64,000 bases of DNA, from NCBI GenBank assembly GCA_032622095.1, contig CP136064.1, positions 143,919,954 to 143,983,953 of the forward strand. Direction: 5' to 3'. The notes under the pieces were generated by a model that saw nothing but the letters and a program-made list of their open reading frames with translations, had not been told where the DNA came from and made no database searches. Below are positions 34,816-46,483 of this stretch, piece by piece (the stretch's first letter is position 1; each line of letters opens with the position of its first letter). The translations under genes and the position numbers were made by a program. This DNA comes from Siphonodentalium dalli. Its lineage: Eukaryota > Mollusca > Scaphopoda > Gadilida > Siphonodentaliidae.

Positions 34816-36755
34816 ATGCATATTTTTGATTAACATGGTAAATGACTAGTAAATAAGGTTTGATATATGTTGCCCATTGTATTTGAATTAAATAGCTGAA
34901 ATTATGTATCACAATGTTAAATAACTTGAAGCTGAAATTATGTATTAATTTGTGATACTGCAGAAAAACTTATAATATAGCTGTGAAAAATATGTGATAT
35001 AGTTAAAGACCATTTAACTTAGATTAGTTGAATGAAATAATTATTATTTCATACACAAATTAATTTTATGGGAATTAGAAAACTTCCCAAAGAAATATAA
35101 AAATGAACTTAGTTTTAGAAAATTTTAAGTTTTAACCCCAGACTAAAAGTTATTTAAAAGCTAAACATTTAACAAACACTTTTGAAATTTGTGGGGAAAT
35201 AGCCTAAAAGTTTCAAATATATATTACGCAGAAAATTAAATAACATTAAACGTATTTACAACAGGCCGGCACAGAAATAACACTTTGATGATACGATACA
35301 ACACAAAACAGTTACACAACATATGAACAAGGCACATACACCGATAAATATTTGAGCTCACTGGTTGAAGTTTATATATATTTGTTGTGGTATTGGAATA
35401 TTTAATAATGAGAACTGTTATGGAAATCTGATAGAATCAAAGACATTTTATGTTGTCTTATAAATAACCTGTTCAACTCCCTATGGGTCTTACATAATAC
35501 GGTTGCCCACATATCTTGGAGATTTACGAATGCGACATATAGTTCTAGGCGCGACCCAGATACTATATAAATGAAGACTGTCCCTACAGTCACACAATAG
35601 CGAACACCTGTGATCATGTGGATTATGCACTGAGGATATTAAAATACCACTACAAAAACTTATTTATGAGAAATATAATAAATGAATATGGCTTCATATG
35701 GTTGCATATCAAGACATGGTTTCACTTATTCTAAAACCATATAAAGTATGTTGTTTTTATAAAACTTTAAATATTAGATGAACTTACTTAGCTGAATTAA
35801 TGGCTAAGTAATGAAATAATAGAAATAGCTTAATAGCTTAAAATGTTGCAGAAAATGCAACCGAAACTTACCATAACTTAGCCCCATTACCGGCCAAGCA
35901 TGAAACCACTTACTAAAGATTAATAATTAAATAAGTGAATTTAGTGAAATAGGCATAGACTTGATTAATGCCTTTAAATATAAAAAGTATGTGAAATATT
36001 AAATGGTAAGATTAGGAAATGAGACTTTATTGGCACCATTTACATGCCAATGAATAAAACTACAAGGGCTGATAAGTACAGAATCCACAGGTGGTCACCT
36101 GCAATATATGTTGTCAATGCAGAGTGATGATATGACAGATATTTAATACTTAGCCTTACCAGAGAATGATACTTCTTACTTATTGACATTACTGGAACAA
36201 AACCTAGAGCGTCGTAGTAAATTTTGTTCCAGGGTTCTGCACCGTACTGTATGGCTTTGCTAAAATTTCCTAAACTGCCTTTAAACTGAGCACTTAGACT
36301 AAAAGAGTACCTTGACTAAACCCTATCGGTATAATACAAGGCATACAATCCAGTCATCTGATGTACATAGACCAGTCACTTCTGACTTTGGTCTGATTTG
36401 AAGCCCACTTGCAACTTCCATTTTATCTGCCACTTCAGGCTTATTTATTTGGAAGGCAGATTTCTACAAGTGCTGATGTAACTGACTTAAATGTTGATGG
36501 ATTTTGACCACTTCTGGCACTGTCACCATCAACATGTCTCTTCAGACCGTCAATTACTCAACACTTAGTCACTTCAGACATATATAGAATTTCTGCGATG
36601 CAAGACATGGGTAATAGGACACTCACTTAATGGATTTTTACATGCTCAGCCATCAAGTCACTTCTGACTGAGTCGGATGGCAGAGTTTTATGTGTGACCA
36701 CTTCTGGTACTACATTTTGAAAGTTCATGTTTCTTGCAATAGGAAATTTGTATGG
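34816..36755. other. Very AT-rich stretch with recurring CACTTCTGRC phrases at its end
   Basis: 34816-36290 holds no recognised feature. From about 36360 to 36715 the phrases CAGTCACTTCTGACT, AAGTCACTTCTGACT, GACCACTTCTGGCACT and GACCACTTCTGGTACT recur without a fixed period, suggesting a decayed tandem repeat next to the satellite relic. Confidence 0.35.
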
Positions 36756-36759
36756 GCCA

Positions 36760-36872
36760 ATTCCTTTGAATTCTGGGCATATAATATTGATATTGGTAAT
36801 TACGTGGACCCTTCTGTATCTGTTCATGACTCGTATTGACTGACTTAGGTTTTCTCCGCACGGACTCCAATT
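36760..36872. repeat. Isolated diverged monomer of the 162-bp satellite
   Basis: About 110 bp aligns with the array-1 monomer in the same order and orientation: GAATTCTGGGCATATAATATT, GGACCCTTCTGTATCTGTTC, ATGACTCGTATTGACTGACTT and AGGTTTTCTCCGCACGGACT against the corresponding monomer blocks. It is closest to the TCTCGAAAT / GACCGTTCTGCATCCGTTC variant. It is single-copy here, about 20 kb from the array. It may be an old dispersed copy or a remnant of a source element. Confidence 0.75.
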
Positions 36873-37557
36873 CTGTAACACATGTGTTGGGAATATGTGT
36901 TTTGGGTACCCAGTACTAGTACATTACCAGTCGATTTGCAAAATCCTACCTGTCAAAAAGTTTGTTGTGAGCAAACCCGCCCTGTCGCCCAACTTGAAAT
37001 CACAACTGGCTATTATCTACGGGTCAGGCAAAGAATTCACAAAAAAATGCTGAAATGAGTTTTATGGCTTTTCATTTCATAATGAGGGATGTGAATACCA
37101 TCCAGAGAAGAAGAATCATTCGAACCGGATGAAAATTATTAATTGGCTTCTTTATCTATAAATTTGTATAAAACATTACTTTTACTGATAGGCGAGTCTG
37201 ATCAAAGAGAAACTATTTCACAACATACCTATATTTTAACATTGTTGATATACATGTATATATAGAGGATCTACATCGGCTCCTATAAGACATGCAATAA
37301 TGTTTCACGTAACTGCCCTCATAAAGAAATAGTCCAAGATAAATAAAGACTCTTTGTCGTATTTAATGGCGTATATTTAATGACATAATTTTTCAAACTT
37401 CTTCATTCATTTATAGCTTGTGGGAAAAATATTGGAAGCCAAAGTATTTTGAGTACGGAATGTAAACAGACAACAGACCGATTTCAAGAGTGACCTGGCA
37501 CTATTTCCTATTATTAAACGAACGTTTAATATCACAATTTATAGAATGGGTTTATTG
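36873..37557. other. Unassigned stretch
   Basis: A phrase near 36923 (ACATTACCAGTCGATTTGC) resembles 42487 (ACATTACCAGTCTATGTG), followed in both by a diverged AAAgTTTG block, so this may be the edge of another dispersed repeat. Nothing else was recognised. Confidence 0.35.
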
Positions 37558-37836
37558 AATGGAATAAGGGTAGGACCATGTAATAAATATATTTTATAAA
37601 AAATTTTCGTACATTTTTGTTTACTGTTACATGTATTTGACAATACTTGCTGCATAAAAAATTCTGAGCAATCCTTCTGTTTGGTTTCAGAACAAGTCAA
37701 TATGATACAAGTCGCTACAATCCAGTTTGGGAACACGAACGAACATACTGACATCCAGGGGATACAGAGGCAACCTATTGAACGCATGAGGGACATTTTC
37801 AAGTGATGGGTGAGTATTTGTAGAGGCAGCTAGATA
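37558..37836 (+). repeat. Tandem unit 1 around the exon-like sequence (copy A)
   Basis: This unit starts AATGGAATAAGGGTAGGACC and matches 38572-38790. The offset between the units is 1014 bp, but removing the hAT insertion and its duplicated target leaves about 304 bp, so the original tandem repeat was short and the hAT element later landed between the units. Confidence 0.85.
37692..37751 (+). CDS. Possible terminal coding exon, copy 1 of 4
   Basis: A good 3' splice site (CTTCTGTTTGGTTTCAG, AG ending at 37690) precedes a frame reading TSQYDTSRYNPVWEHERTY and a stop. Equivalent positions in the three other copies are 38706-38765, 60489-60548 and 61540-61599; all keep the frame and the stop, with P for T at the first residue and R, K or E near the end. 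The protein is not recognised and upstream exons were not found. Nineteen codons is too short to exclude chance. Confidence 0.3.
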   Translation, partial: TSQYDTSRYNPVWEHERTY

Positions 37837-37844
37837 TTTCTCTC

Positions 37845-38546
37845 CAGTGTTCGCGCTGGACCGAAAAATATTTTAGCCAAATGAGAAAAACTTTAGCCAA
37901 ATGTTTTTTGGCCAAATTAAATCCTCATTTTCTGGCCGGTTCACAATTAATGACTAAAATATTCGCTTTAAACTTTATTTGTTATTCAGTATAAAAACAT
38001 AATTAAAACAACACAAAAACAATATTATACGAACATATGTATGTATTACATGTATATCACACAAGCAGATCAATTCATAAAACATTACTATAGAATATGG
38101 CGGGATTTCACATCGCAAAAGCCCGCATAAATTCGCTAAGCTAATTAATTGTAATAACTCTATGTCGTTGACACTTTTATGACGAGAAGCCAGTTTATTA
38201 AACGGGATGCAGATTACGCAACCATTGATTAAGAACTGCTCTTCTGAACAAAGCATTTAGGTATTTTATCTTACAGACGGCTTAATCAGTTACAGAACCA
38301 GTATACAGCTTAAGCGTTTTGACGATTAGGCTGGTTAAATGTCATCGACGGCGTATTACCATAAGTACGAAATACTTTCGTCACATAACTTCGATCTATT
38401 CAGCGCTTTTATTAATTAGCTTTACGACTCCATGCTTTCCGTCTCCATTTGGGGTAAAAAAAAGTTTAGCCAAATGAAATTTTTATTAGCCAAATTCGAA
38501 TAATATTAGCCATTGGCTAATTTGGCTACCGACAGCGCGAACACTG
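37845..38546. mobile_element. hAT element, non-autonomous, copy A
   Basis: Fourteen-bp TIRs CAGTGTTCGCGCTG and CAGCGCGAACACTG bound 702 bp. A perfect 8-bp target duplication TTTCTCTC lies at 37837-37844 and 38547-38554, diagnostic of hAT transposition. Several TTAGCCAAATG-type repeats lie subterminally at both ends, as expected for transposase binding sites. A 93-codon minus-strand ORF inside has no recognisable transposase motif, and the element is far too short to be autonomous. Confidence 0.93.
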
Positions 38547-38571
38547 TTTCTCTCTAAATCACGGATATGAA

Positions 38572-38790
38572 AATGGAATAAGGGTAGGACCATGTAATAA
38601 ATATATTATATAACATTTTTTCGTACATTATAGTTTACTGTTACATGTATGTGATAAAACTTGCTGCATCAAAAATTCTGAGCAATTCTTCTGTTTGGTT
38701 TCAGACCAAGTCAATATGATACTAGTCACTACAATCCAGTTTGGGAACATAGACGAACATACTGACATCCAGGGGATACAGAGCCACTTG
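38572..38790 (+). repeat. Tandem unit 2 around the exon-like sequence (copy A)
   Basis: Second copy of the roughly 304-bp unit, including its own TTCTGTTTGGTTTCAG and the frame PSQYDTSHYNPVWEHRRTY at 38706-38765. It diverges from unit 1 after GGGGATACAGAG. Confidence 0.8.
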
Positions 38791-39299
38791 TTTTATGATT
38801 GACAGGTACAAAATCTATTCTAGCCATGGTTATCAGATCTGAATGTAATTTGGTATGGAGGTTTGCCATCACAAATACTTTCAAAAGAGTGCCCATTTGC
38901 GTTATTTGTGTTTTTATTTTGTCTGATTAATCGACCTTCATAAAATTTTCTCGATTTTTTGTCTGTCAGGCTTTGAACCAATTTCAACAAACAAAGTTTT
39001 GGTATTCACTCGTGCAGGTGTTATTCAGTCATCACGGGTCGGATTAAGACATCTTTCAAAATAAGCCAGATAAGAAAATTAATAAACCTCATTAGAAAGA
39101 TACCTTGGTGGGGGTATTACATGTATATATTATATATTATACCAAGCTCTTTCCTAAGTAAAATAAAATAGAAAAATTGGCCATGCAAGTACTTGGCCCA
39201 TGTATCTACTATCTAGCTACTAACTATAGCAGGGCGATTTTTATCTCACAGATTTTTGGTAATGGGCAGGTGGTGGGTGGTCATTTTCAGATGAGTGAT

Positions 39300-39560
39300 T
39301 TAACATCATAACTTGAACAAATATCAACTGATTTGTTGATATTTGATATATGAAACTTGCTCATTAATGCTCAACAATGTCTTGATCGAGTTTGAAAACC
39401 GGTCAGGTATGTGAAGCACATCCCTTAATTAGTTAATTTTTAATAGTGCCATAACTTGAAAAAAATTAATCAACTGATTTTGTTATATTCGGTATATGAG
39501 ACTCGATTAATAATGTCTTGTTCGAATTCAAAGTCTACTAATATGGTTTATAAGCATTAT
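39300..39560 (+). repeat. AACTTGAACAAA-type internal repeat units (family v)
   Basis: About two diverged units, each opening with ATAACTTGAA, followed by TCAACTGATTT, a GgTATATGArAC block and GAGTTTGAAAACC or a relative of it. They are related to the clearer three-unit set at 42700-43150 and to the matching part of segmental copy B near 62700-62960. Confidence 0.6.
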
Positions 39561-40318
39561 TTCTCTATTTCTATAGATTACATGTATCTCATCCTGTTTT
39601 TTTGAAGATATCCTACAAGCTATCCAACAGTGAACAGAATTTAGATCCTACTCAGGCTACTGGTAACTCTTAAGAAGAATTAGGATAGATGAAACAGTAA
39701 CTATTAAGGTTATGGATCTACCACAGGTAACTTGAATTTTTAGCTGCATTAATTTTAGACTTATTTTAGTTCAACTGAGAAATTGTTATGACTGCTTGTC
39801 CAGGCAACATAACTTGAAAGAGTTGTGTGGTATAGCATGATACAAGGTGATTTCAACTGATTTGGGACCAATACCAACACGAACCGATGGGTGGTATTGG
39901 TCCTGTTGAGTCTTGTATCATGCTATAACACACAACCCAAGACACTGTAACATTTTTACCATGTTGACAATTCTAACCAATTGGGAAAAAATGCTCCATC
40001 TGTGAGTTTGCATGCCAAAAGTTACATTTTGAACGAATCTGATAACATTACTCTCACATGCCTTTAGAATAATCATGATGTCCCAATGATGAATTTTGTT
40101 TACATGATTCCAAATGATAACAACCAAGATCAGAATAATAATTGAGGTCTGTCGGATTGGGAAGAAGATGTTAAAGCTTTCAGAGGGGTAGTTGTGGAAA
40201 ATGTTTTCTGTATAATTCCAAGTGATGTCCACCAAGATGACTTGGATAAGAAAAAAAATCTATATTTTTTTGCCAACTCTTTCCATGATGGGAGGTGGAA
40301 GTGGGTTGAGATATTTAG

Positions 40319-40462
40319 ACCTGAGTATCCCCTCTCCACCATGAATGAGCATAAGAAAAACAAGTTTAAGTTTGTTACAAACCTATGTAACACAGCCATT
40401 TATTGATGAATTGTGACAATTTTTGGTACATGACTTTAATCTCACATTTGACAGAAAGTCAG
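40319..40462. other. Segment absent from duplication copy B
   Basis: In copy B the sequence jumps from GATATTTAG to GCCAGCCCCG (63727/63728), removing about 144 bp present here, with AG microhomology at the join. A 70-codon plus-strand ORF (40194-40406, containing FANSFHDGRWKWVEIFRPEY) is truncated by that deletion, so it is probably not under constraint. Confidence 0.75.
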
Positions 40463-40739
40463 GCCAGCCCCGTCTTTTAACCAGAGTTATCCCACTTATT
40501 TATATGTAATTTTATGTCCATTAGTGTGGTAACTTTATAACAAATGTCAGCTAATTAAATTCATATTTGGTTTATCGATCTTTCACAACAATAGCAAGTT
40601 TGCGATACCCATCCGACGGGAACGGGTACGGGTAAATCGGTGAACATCGTCACGGTCTTTTGTGTACTTTCAATGCAGCTCATAAAGCGATGGCGATTTG
40701 GAACGGGTAGATGTGTCCTGTTGACCGGTAACCTTTCAC

Positions 40740-42600
40740 TACGATTTTCTCACTCAAAGGTTCACGAATTACATGAAATTCCAGTCAGCTATGCGTTAAC
40801 CTATTTATTGCAAGATGTCATGAGCAAACATCATTGATAAAGTTGTAATTTTAAGCCAGGTTTTATGTTCAAATTCTCGAGGCGGCTTCTAGCACTTAGA
40901 TAAATACGGAAGGTCGATCATTTCACTGACAACTTTTTTCACGCTTTAATGACAGGTTGTCGTTAATAGAGTGAGTAGATAGCGCTATAGACACAGTCTC
41001 GACCCATTGCAGGGACGTGACTATATATGGTCTCTGCGTAAGGAGGGGTATCCACCTTCGAATTTCTAATTGTCGACCATTCAGTACAAGAAAATGTGTA
41101 GATCTGAGCCTGAAAAATCCTAATATCTAGTGGTCTAACGCCATGCAAATTCACCCAGATTTGTTTTTTCTTAAATTAATTATCAGTTTCTGACTGACCA
41201 CTGGGGAGGGACCGGGACACACCGGATCGACCATGCTTCGGCCAGGTGTGAGAAATTTTTGAAATCTGAACTTGAAATTTGCTAAATCCTAACATCCAGA
41301 CTGGCATCAAGCTTTCCAATTGTTGTAAATTTTGAGAACTGACACCTCCCCCCCCAAAGGTTGGAAAATTTCCGACAGTATCTGATAGCCATTTCAGTCC
41401 AATTTGTTTACTAATACTAAGAAAATATGCAAATGTTGGTCGAAAAACTACAAATTCTCCAGTAATAATTTTTTGGAAAATCAAACTACGAGAACAATTT
41501 CAACCTATTGTTGGTGTGAAATTTCCGACAAATGTTGTGTCAGGTATATCACATTTCCAACAGTTGAACATTTGACCAAAGTTGGGGGGCGAGACACCCC
41601 TGTCGTCAAGTCCCTGTGTCAACCCTTTAGTTTCTTTATCGTATATAATTGGGGACTGATTTCTCATTTTAATATATATTTACCATCTGAACGTACATGA
41701 CGCATTTGAACCACAATACTTGTGTATATTGTAGCGGGGATAATATAGGTCGCTAAAGACACGAAATACCTGTACACACTCTGCAAAATCTAAGCATAAT
41801 CATAACGATTTTCAGCTGTTTTCTGTGTTTCGCACCGAAGTGAAGCAAACGCTCTTTATTCAATACATTAAAATAAACAGACTACATTTTAACACCTTTT
41901 ATGCTTCCTAGTTTTTCAAACCTACCTCCGGGTTTAGATCCCGACAAAAATCCCAATTCTTGGGATAAATATTCCCTTGTCCCGACCCTTCGATCTGTTG
42001 AGGGATTCCAAACCAAAGATTACTTAATATGACTAAATATTCCCTAACTAAAATAAGGGACACATTCGGTCTTATATCTGACTGAAAGTACATGCACGAC
42101 ATTATTAGACCCTGGGTCTAAAACAATACATTTTATACCGATTATTGGTTGGAAAAATTAACGTAATTATAAATTTGAGCTATCATAATCTATTTTCTAA
42201 GTCTGAAAATTCCAACCGATTTATAGTCAACACTCGATCGGTCTATGACTTATATAATCCAATTGTTGAAAATGTTATCAAGATGAGTGAAAGAAAAGCA
42301 CCAACCCCTTCCAACTGCCGCCGCGTCCTTGATGACAGCAACTGATTATCCTGAGGCCCGCCCATCTAATATAAATACAAATTTCCAACAATCAATAACT
42401 GTAAGTATAACATCGGCCAATAAAGTGAATGCGAATAACAATCTATCTATATTATAATATCTGTTTTGTTGCAGTTGGCTCACCATACATTACCAGTCTA
42501 TGTGATGAATTCTACCCGTAAAACAGTTTGCGATTACAAAACGTGTACCGGCTACCCGTTTGAAATCGCAAACTCGCTAGTGTCTTGATTGAATTAAACA
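40740..42600. other. Unassigned stretch
   Basis: No convincing gene. The phrase near 41305 (ATCAAGCTTTCCAATTGTTG) and the GGTTGGAAAATTTCCGAC block near 41360 resemble a stretch near 49255-49310, suggesting an old dispersed repeat. Short ORFs at 41404-41700 and 42145-42345 (+) carry no recognisable domain. Confidence 0.35.
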
Positions 42601-42619
42601 ACCAGTTTTGTCCTTGTCC

Positions 42620-43150
42620 AATTTGTTTTACCTGAGTTACAGCCCTTAGTTTATCTCTTTTGAGCAATTTTGGGGAAATTTATGTCTGATGCACGATAAC
42701 TTGAACAAACTTCAACTGATTCCATTCGTATTGGGTGTATGGATCTTTTACAACAATATCCTGAACGAGTTCGAAAACCAAATTTGTCCGACATTTTTTA
42801 CCTGCGTTATGGCCCCTAGATTGTCTATTTTAGCAATTTTATGACTGTTAGCACGGAAATTTCAACTGTATCCATTCATATTGAGTGTATGGATCTTTCA
42901 CAGCAATATCATGATTGAGTTCGAAAACCAGGTTTGTCCAATTATTTTTACGGCCCTAGTTTGTTTATTGTCAGCAAGTTTATGACCATTTGCGTGATAA
43001 CTTGAAGAAACTTTCAACTGATTCCATTCATATTGGGTATATGGACCTTTCACAACTATAATCAATATCTCGATTGAGTTCAAAAACCGGGTTTGTCCAA
43101 TTTTTTTACCTGAGTTATGGCCCTTAATTCTGAGTTATGATTCTGAAGGG
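42620..43150 (+). repeat. Three-unit repeat of about 151 bp (family v)
   Basis: TCCATTCrTATTGrGTrTAT occurs at 42721, 42871 and 43023 (spacings 150 and 152). Each unit also has AACTTGAAsAAAC or a relative, GAGTTCGAAAACC, and a TTACCTGAGTTATGGCCC-type phrase. This is the interior of a dispersed, internally tandem element; no head or tail could be fixed. Confidence 0.75.
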
Positions 43151-43224
43151 GAAAAAAAACCCGGATTGGAGCCAACTTTGATGAGCAACCCTAGTTTTGT
43201 CATCCTTGGGTGGGAGTATTTATA

Positions 43225-43904
43225 CAGTTAAACTTCGTTAAGTCAAATTGCAAGGGACCGTTGGATTACTTCGAGTTATCCGAGTGTTCGACTTAACTGT
43301 TTTGACCATTTGGTGACCACAAATTCCAACCAGTTAAATTCATATCGATCCGATATGGCCCATGATTGCTGCATCAGTGTCATGGCATCGAGAACATTCA
43401 AATTGAGTTCAGCCTTCTTGTCAATAGCATTTCTTCGTTTGGAACATTGTTTTCGTTTTGGGAAGACATGACTGAATGAAATTATTCTCTGTATCAGGCC
43501 GTTTAAATATGGTTTTCATTTCGCCTGTCAACACTACTAATCCTCACAGGGGAAATTGACCCCCACACCTCGTTAATATGTTAAATAAACAATGCATTAG
43601 GATAAATAAAGACTCCAGGAAACTTCACAGCTTTTTAGGGTAATGAATAGAAGCACACTGAGTTATAATCACATGGCGATGCGTCGCTGACGGCGCTTCG
43701 ACTTAACCATAGTAATTAGTGTTATAATCTGGCTGGTGGAACTAAATTTCGTTTCGACTTAAGCGGAATTTCGACTTATCCACCTTCGACTTAACCGTAA
43801 TTATTCTAATGGCTTTGCTCACAAGCTCAGCCGGGACCAGGCGATGGCTTTGACTTAAGTGGGGTATTCGAGTTACCGACGTTCGACTTAACGAAGTTTA
43901 ACTG
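43225..43904. mobile_element. pogo/Tigger-like non-autonomous element
   Basis: TIRs CAGTTAAACTTCGTTAAGTC at both ends, flanked by TA (43223-43224 and 43905-43906), enclose 680 bp. TTCGACTTAA motifs recur just inside both ends. The CAGT...CTTCG/CTCG...AAGTC terminus plus TA target is characteristic of the pogo/Tigger branch of Tc1/mariner. No DDE transposase ORF is present. Confidence 0.85.
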
Positions 43905-44079
43905 TACTTAATGGTATGCCTGGAATCTCGCTGATTTTGTTTGTTATTATCACAGGTTGAAAAACTTTTTCTCAGAGTTATTAGTTGAAAAGTTGCAAAA
44001 ATAAACAAATTACTGTTTTATCACGGCTGCCTGGATATCTTCATCACACATCATCCTGTCTAACTGGGAATTATATCAT

Positions 44080-44694
44080 ACTAGCTGGTGGACCCGACTT
44101 CGTCCGGGCTGTTTCCCCTCTGCTTTCTGGCGAAATGCGCGATTTGACCTTGAATTGATCATTTTGAAGGTCAAGGTCAGGTCGGGGTCACGATTCGACC
44201 CATCCAAAACACTCCTCGGACAAAAGTAACCGTAGGTACCAAATTTCGTCAAAATACCGTCAAAATTCGCGATTTGATCTTGAATTGAGCATTTTGAAGG
44301 TCAGGTCGGTGTCATGATTTGACCAGTCCAAAACACTCCTCGAACAAAAGTAGCCCTAGGTCTCAAATTCATCAAAATTTGTCCGTTTTACCCAATTTGA
44401 CCTTGAATTGAACTTTGAAGGTCAAGATCAGGTCGGGGTCACGATTTGACCCGTTCAAAAGACTCCCCGGACAAAGGTACCTATAGGTATCAAATTTCGT
44501 CTAAATCCGTCCCAATTTGACCTTGAATTGACATTTTGAAGGTCAAGGTCAGGTCAGGGTCACGATTTGACCCATCCAAAATATTCCCCGGACAAAAGTA
44601 ACCCTAGGTATCAAATTTCGTCAAAATCCGTCAGGCAGTTTTCCCGGCCATAGCTAACAAACAAACAGACAGAAGTCCCAAAATATATATTAGA
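44080..44694 (+). mobile_element. CCCGACTTCGTCCGGG-headed repeat, copy 1
   Basis: The head (CTAGCTGGTGGACCCGACTT, then CGTCCGGGC) can form a short hairpin. It is followed by about four units of roughly 120 bp, each with GATTTGACCTTGAATTGA, TTTTGAAGGTCAAGGTCAGG, CCAAAACACTCC and CAAATTTCGTCAAAATCCGT. The tail is ACAAACAAACAGACAGAAG then AAAATATATATTAGAT. Five copies or fragments occur between 44 and 49.1 kb. Transposition class unknown; the simple-repeat tail hints at retroposition. Confidence 0.7.
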
Positions 44695-45339
44695 TCTTGT
44701 ATCTTTTCACACATAAACATGAACTCAGTGATTTTTTCTTCTCAATGTAATAGATACAGAAACATTTTTTGGGTTGGTGCAGAAATATACCACTTATATA
44801 TATAGGCATTTCTTTGACACAAGGAATCTAATGCTGTGGACTAGAGTTGTCGAAGAGCACAACAATTGGTAACAAATTTATTGACGCTGACATCAACCAC
44901 ATGTATATTAAGAATTTAAGAGGATATCTCGTGATTTGAGTGCACAAAAACAATTATCTCATTGAGGAAAGTAGACAAATGTTTATTTTCCTGAGTGAAA
45001 ATGTTTGGTATCAAAAACAGTAAAGTTTAATCAATTGTTTTTGTTTTTATTTATTTGTTCAACAGTAATTATTTAAATAGAGATTAATGTGAAGGTAACA
45101 TGATGGATCTTTGAAATTGTGTTGTACATCTATTTGATTTCCTAACTCTCTACACAAGCACTATACTCTATAGGCAGTCTGAGTAAACTCATACCTAAAT
45201 ATTCATTACAACATTGAATATTAGGTCTGACGGATAACATCGCTATCTCATTTCCAAGTCCTCGGGATTCCGTAATCTGATTGATTGCGTAAATTATTTT
45301 CCGTCCAATGAAACCGCATGGGTTAATAAACAAGTGTTA

Positions 45340-45992
45340 GTGGGCGGAGACTCCCATAATGTCACCTCTAAATATAGTAACAGAGTCGGTATTTCTCCGA
45401 TCGAAAGCGATGCTTGCAAATACAACAGAGACAGAAAAAATGGCTTCGAAATTATATATTCGGTACGATTCGGATTAATTTGAAGGATGTGCTAGACCTG
45501 ATAGATAGGCCTGCGCATGGTACCAACTTGGCCTCCCATAAATATAAATAGAACTCACTCATGTCCGTGTATTTGATTTACTTTACTTACTATACTAGTA
45601 CCTAGTATATATTAATCAAACCTGGAGCTACAAACATAATATTAAGCTGCAACCCATGAACAATGAGTGTGAATATATCCCCACCCCACCCCAACCCTCC
45701 CATCAGCCCCCACCTATTATCATGGCCCCTTATTACCTCTCACTCTGAACTAGACCTTATACAGGTACACCTTAATTATTTCTTCTCCACAAACTGCACC
45801 CCTATTATAAGTATAAGAATGAATGTGAGCAATATATTACCATGAGGGCCCTTCCATATAACAAGCTCTGCTTCAATTAGGGTCCTGTTGTGTGTTTATA
45901 TAACTTTGTCATTTATTATCTAATAAACTGTATTGAATCTTGAATCTTGGTTTGCAAATCAAATTATTTGTCGTAAAAAAGTCATCTGAACG
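45340..45992. other. Unassigned stretch with a candidate retroposon tail
   Basis: TTGGCCTCCCATAAATATAA near 45529 is an end of the foldback family at 30689-31688. The segment ending near 45950 (TAAACTGTATTGAATCTTGA then TCTTGG) looks like a LINE/SINE 3' tail with a short TTGAATC repeat. No gene is supported. Confidence 0.35.
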
Positions 45993-46184
45993 TTAAACAC
46001 CGAGGAAATGACTTAATTTTATGTTTTTAAATAGTTCTAAAGCATCATTTTTGATGACGACCTTATTTTTTGCTCTCGGATGCAGCTTTCCGGTTGATGC
46101 AGCGAGTTCATCTCCCGAAAAAGAATAGTCGCACACACGACAAATATTATCTTCTGTAAGTTTATGTCGCGACACGGGCCATTG
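45993..46184 (-). CDS. Possible exon with a CxxC motif
   Basis: On the reverse strand an open frame runs about 63 codons to a stop, with no in-frame ATG at its beginning (the first plausible start would be GTG at 46175). It includes KLTEDNICRVCDYSFSGDEL and KNDALELFKNIKLSHFLGV. The ICRVC pair is the kind of half zinc-knuckle seen at the N-terminus of several invertebrate zinc-finger or transposase-related proteins, but the second Cys/His pair is not in this exon. It could be a 5' exon, or a decayed one since the nearest ATG is out of frame. Confidence 0.3.
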   Translation of the reverse strand, partial: QWPVSRHKLTEDNICRVCDYSFSGDELAASTGKLHPRAKNKVVIKNDALELFKNIKLSHFLGV

Positions 46185-46252
46185 TTATTGCGAAGCACAA
46201 CAAATAACACGTGGGGACACCTGTCAATCATCGATGTATTTTTAAAAATCCG

Positions 46253-46260
46253 TGACGTCA
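46253..46260. promoter_or_regulatory. Palindromic CRE/ATF-type site
   Basis: TGACGTCA lies about 70-80 bp upstream of the minus-strand CxxC frame, a promoter-like spacing. An identical octamer also occurs at 49415-49422 with no gene nearby, so the match alone is weak evidence. Confidence 0.25.
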
Positions 46261-46483
46261 TTTTGGGGAAGCTCTTCGCTGAATAGAAATGGTTTTTGGC
46301 GACATTAGCTCCAGACTCTAGATTTCAAATATAGAGTCGACGTTCACCCAGACTGCTCTATAGGATATCTCATTTTTATACTCGTAATGGTCCACTTCAT
46401 AAGTTATTTGCAACAGTTAATTTACTGGACTGGATTGAATTTCTGAATCAAAGAGTGTCCACAATATAAACATGCTTCTTTAA

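Larger units (their letters stand above)
37578..40739 (+). repeat. Segmental duplication, copy A
   Basis: Near-identical in direct orientation to 60375-64000, about 22.8 kb downstream. Homology opens at ATGTAATAAATATATTTTA. It runs through the tandem exon-like units, the hAT element, the AACTTGAACAAATATCAACTG repeat and the region to 40739, where the other copy leaves the window. The true right end is therefore unseen. Differences are few substitutions plus discrete indels described separately. Confidence 0.95.

Noticed and set aside
34695-34912. Repetitive 13-residue peptide protein (SLIFTKSALIFIT)
   Set aside because: The period equals the 39-bp DNA minisatellite; it is a by-product of the repeat.
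40194-40406. 70-codon ORF in duplication copy A
   Set aside because: The frame is cut by a 144-bp deletion in copy B and has no splice or homology support.
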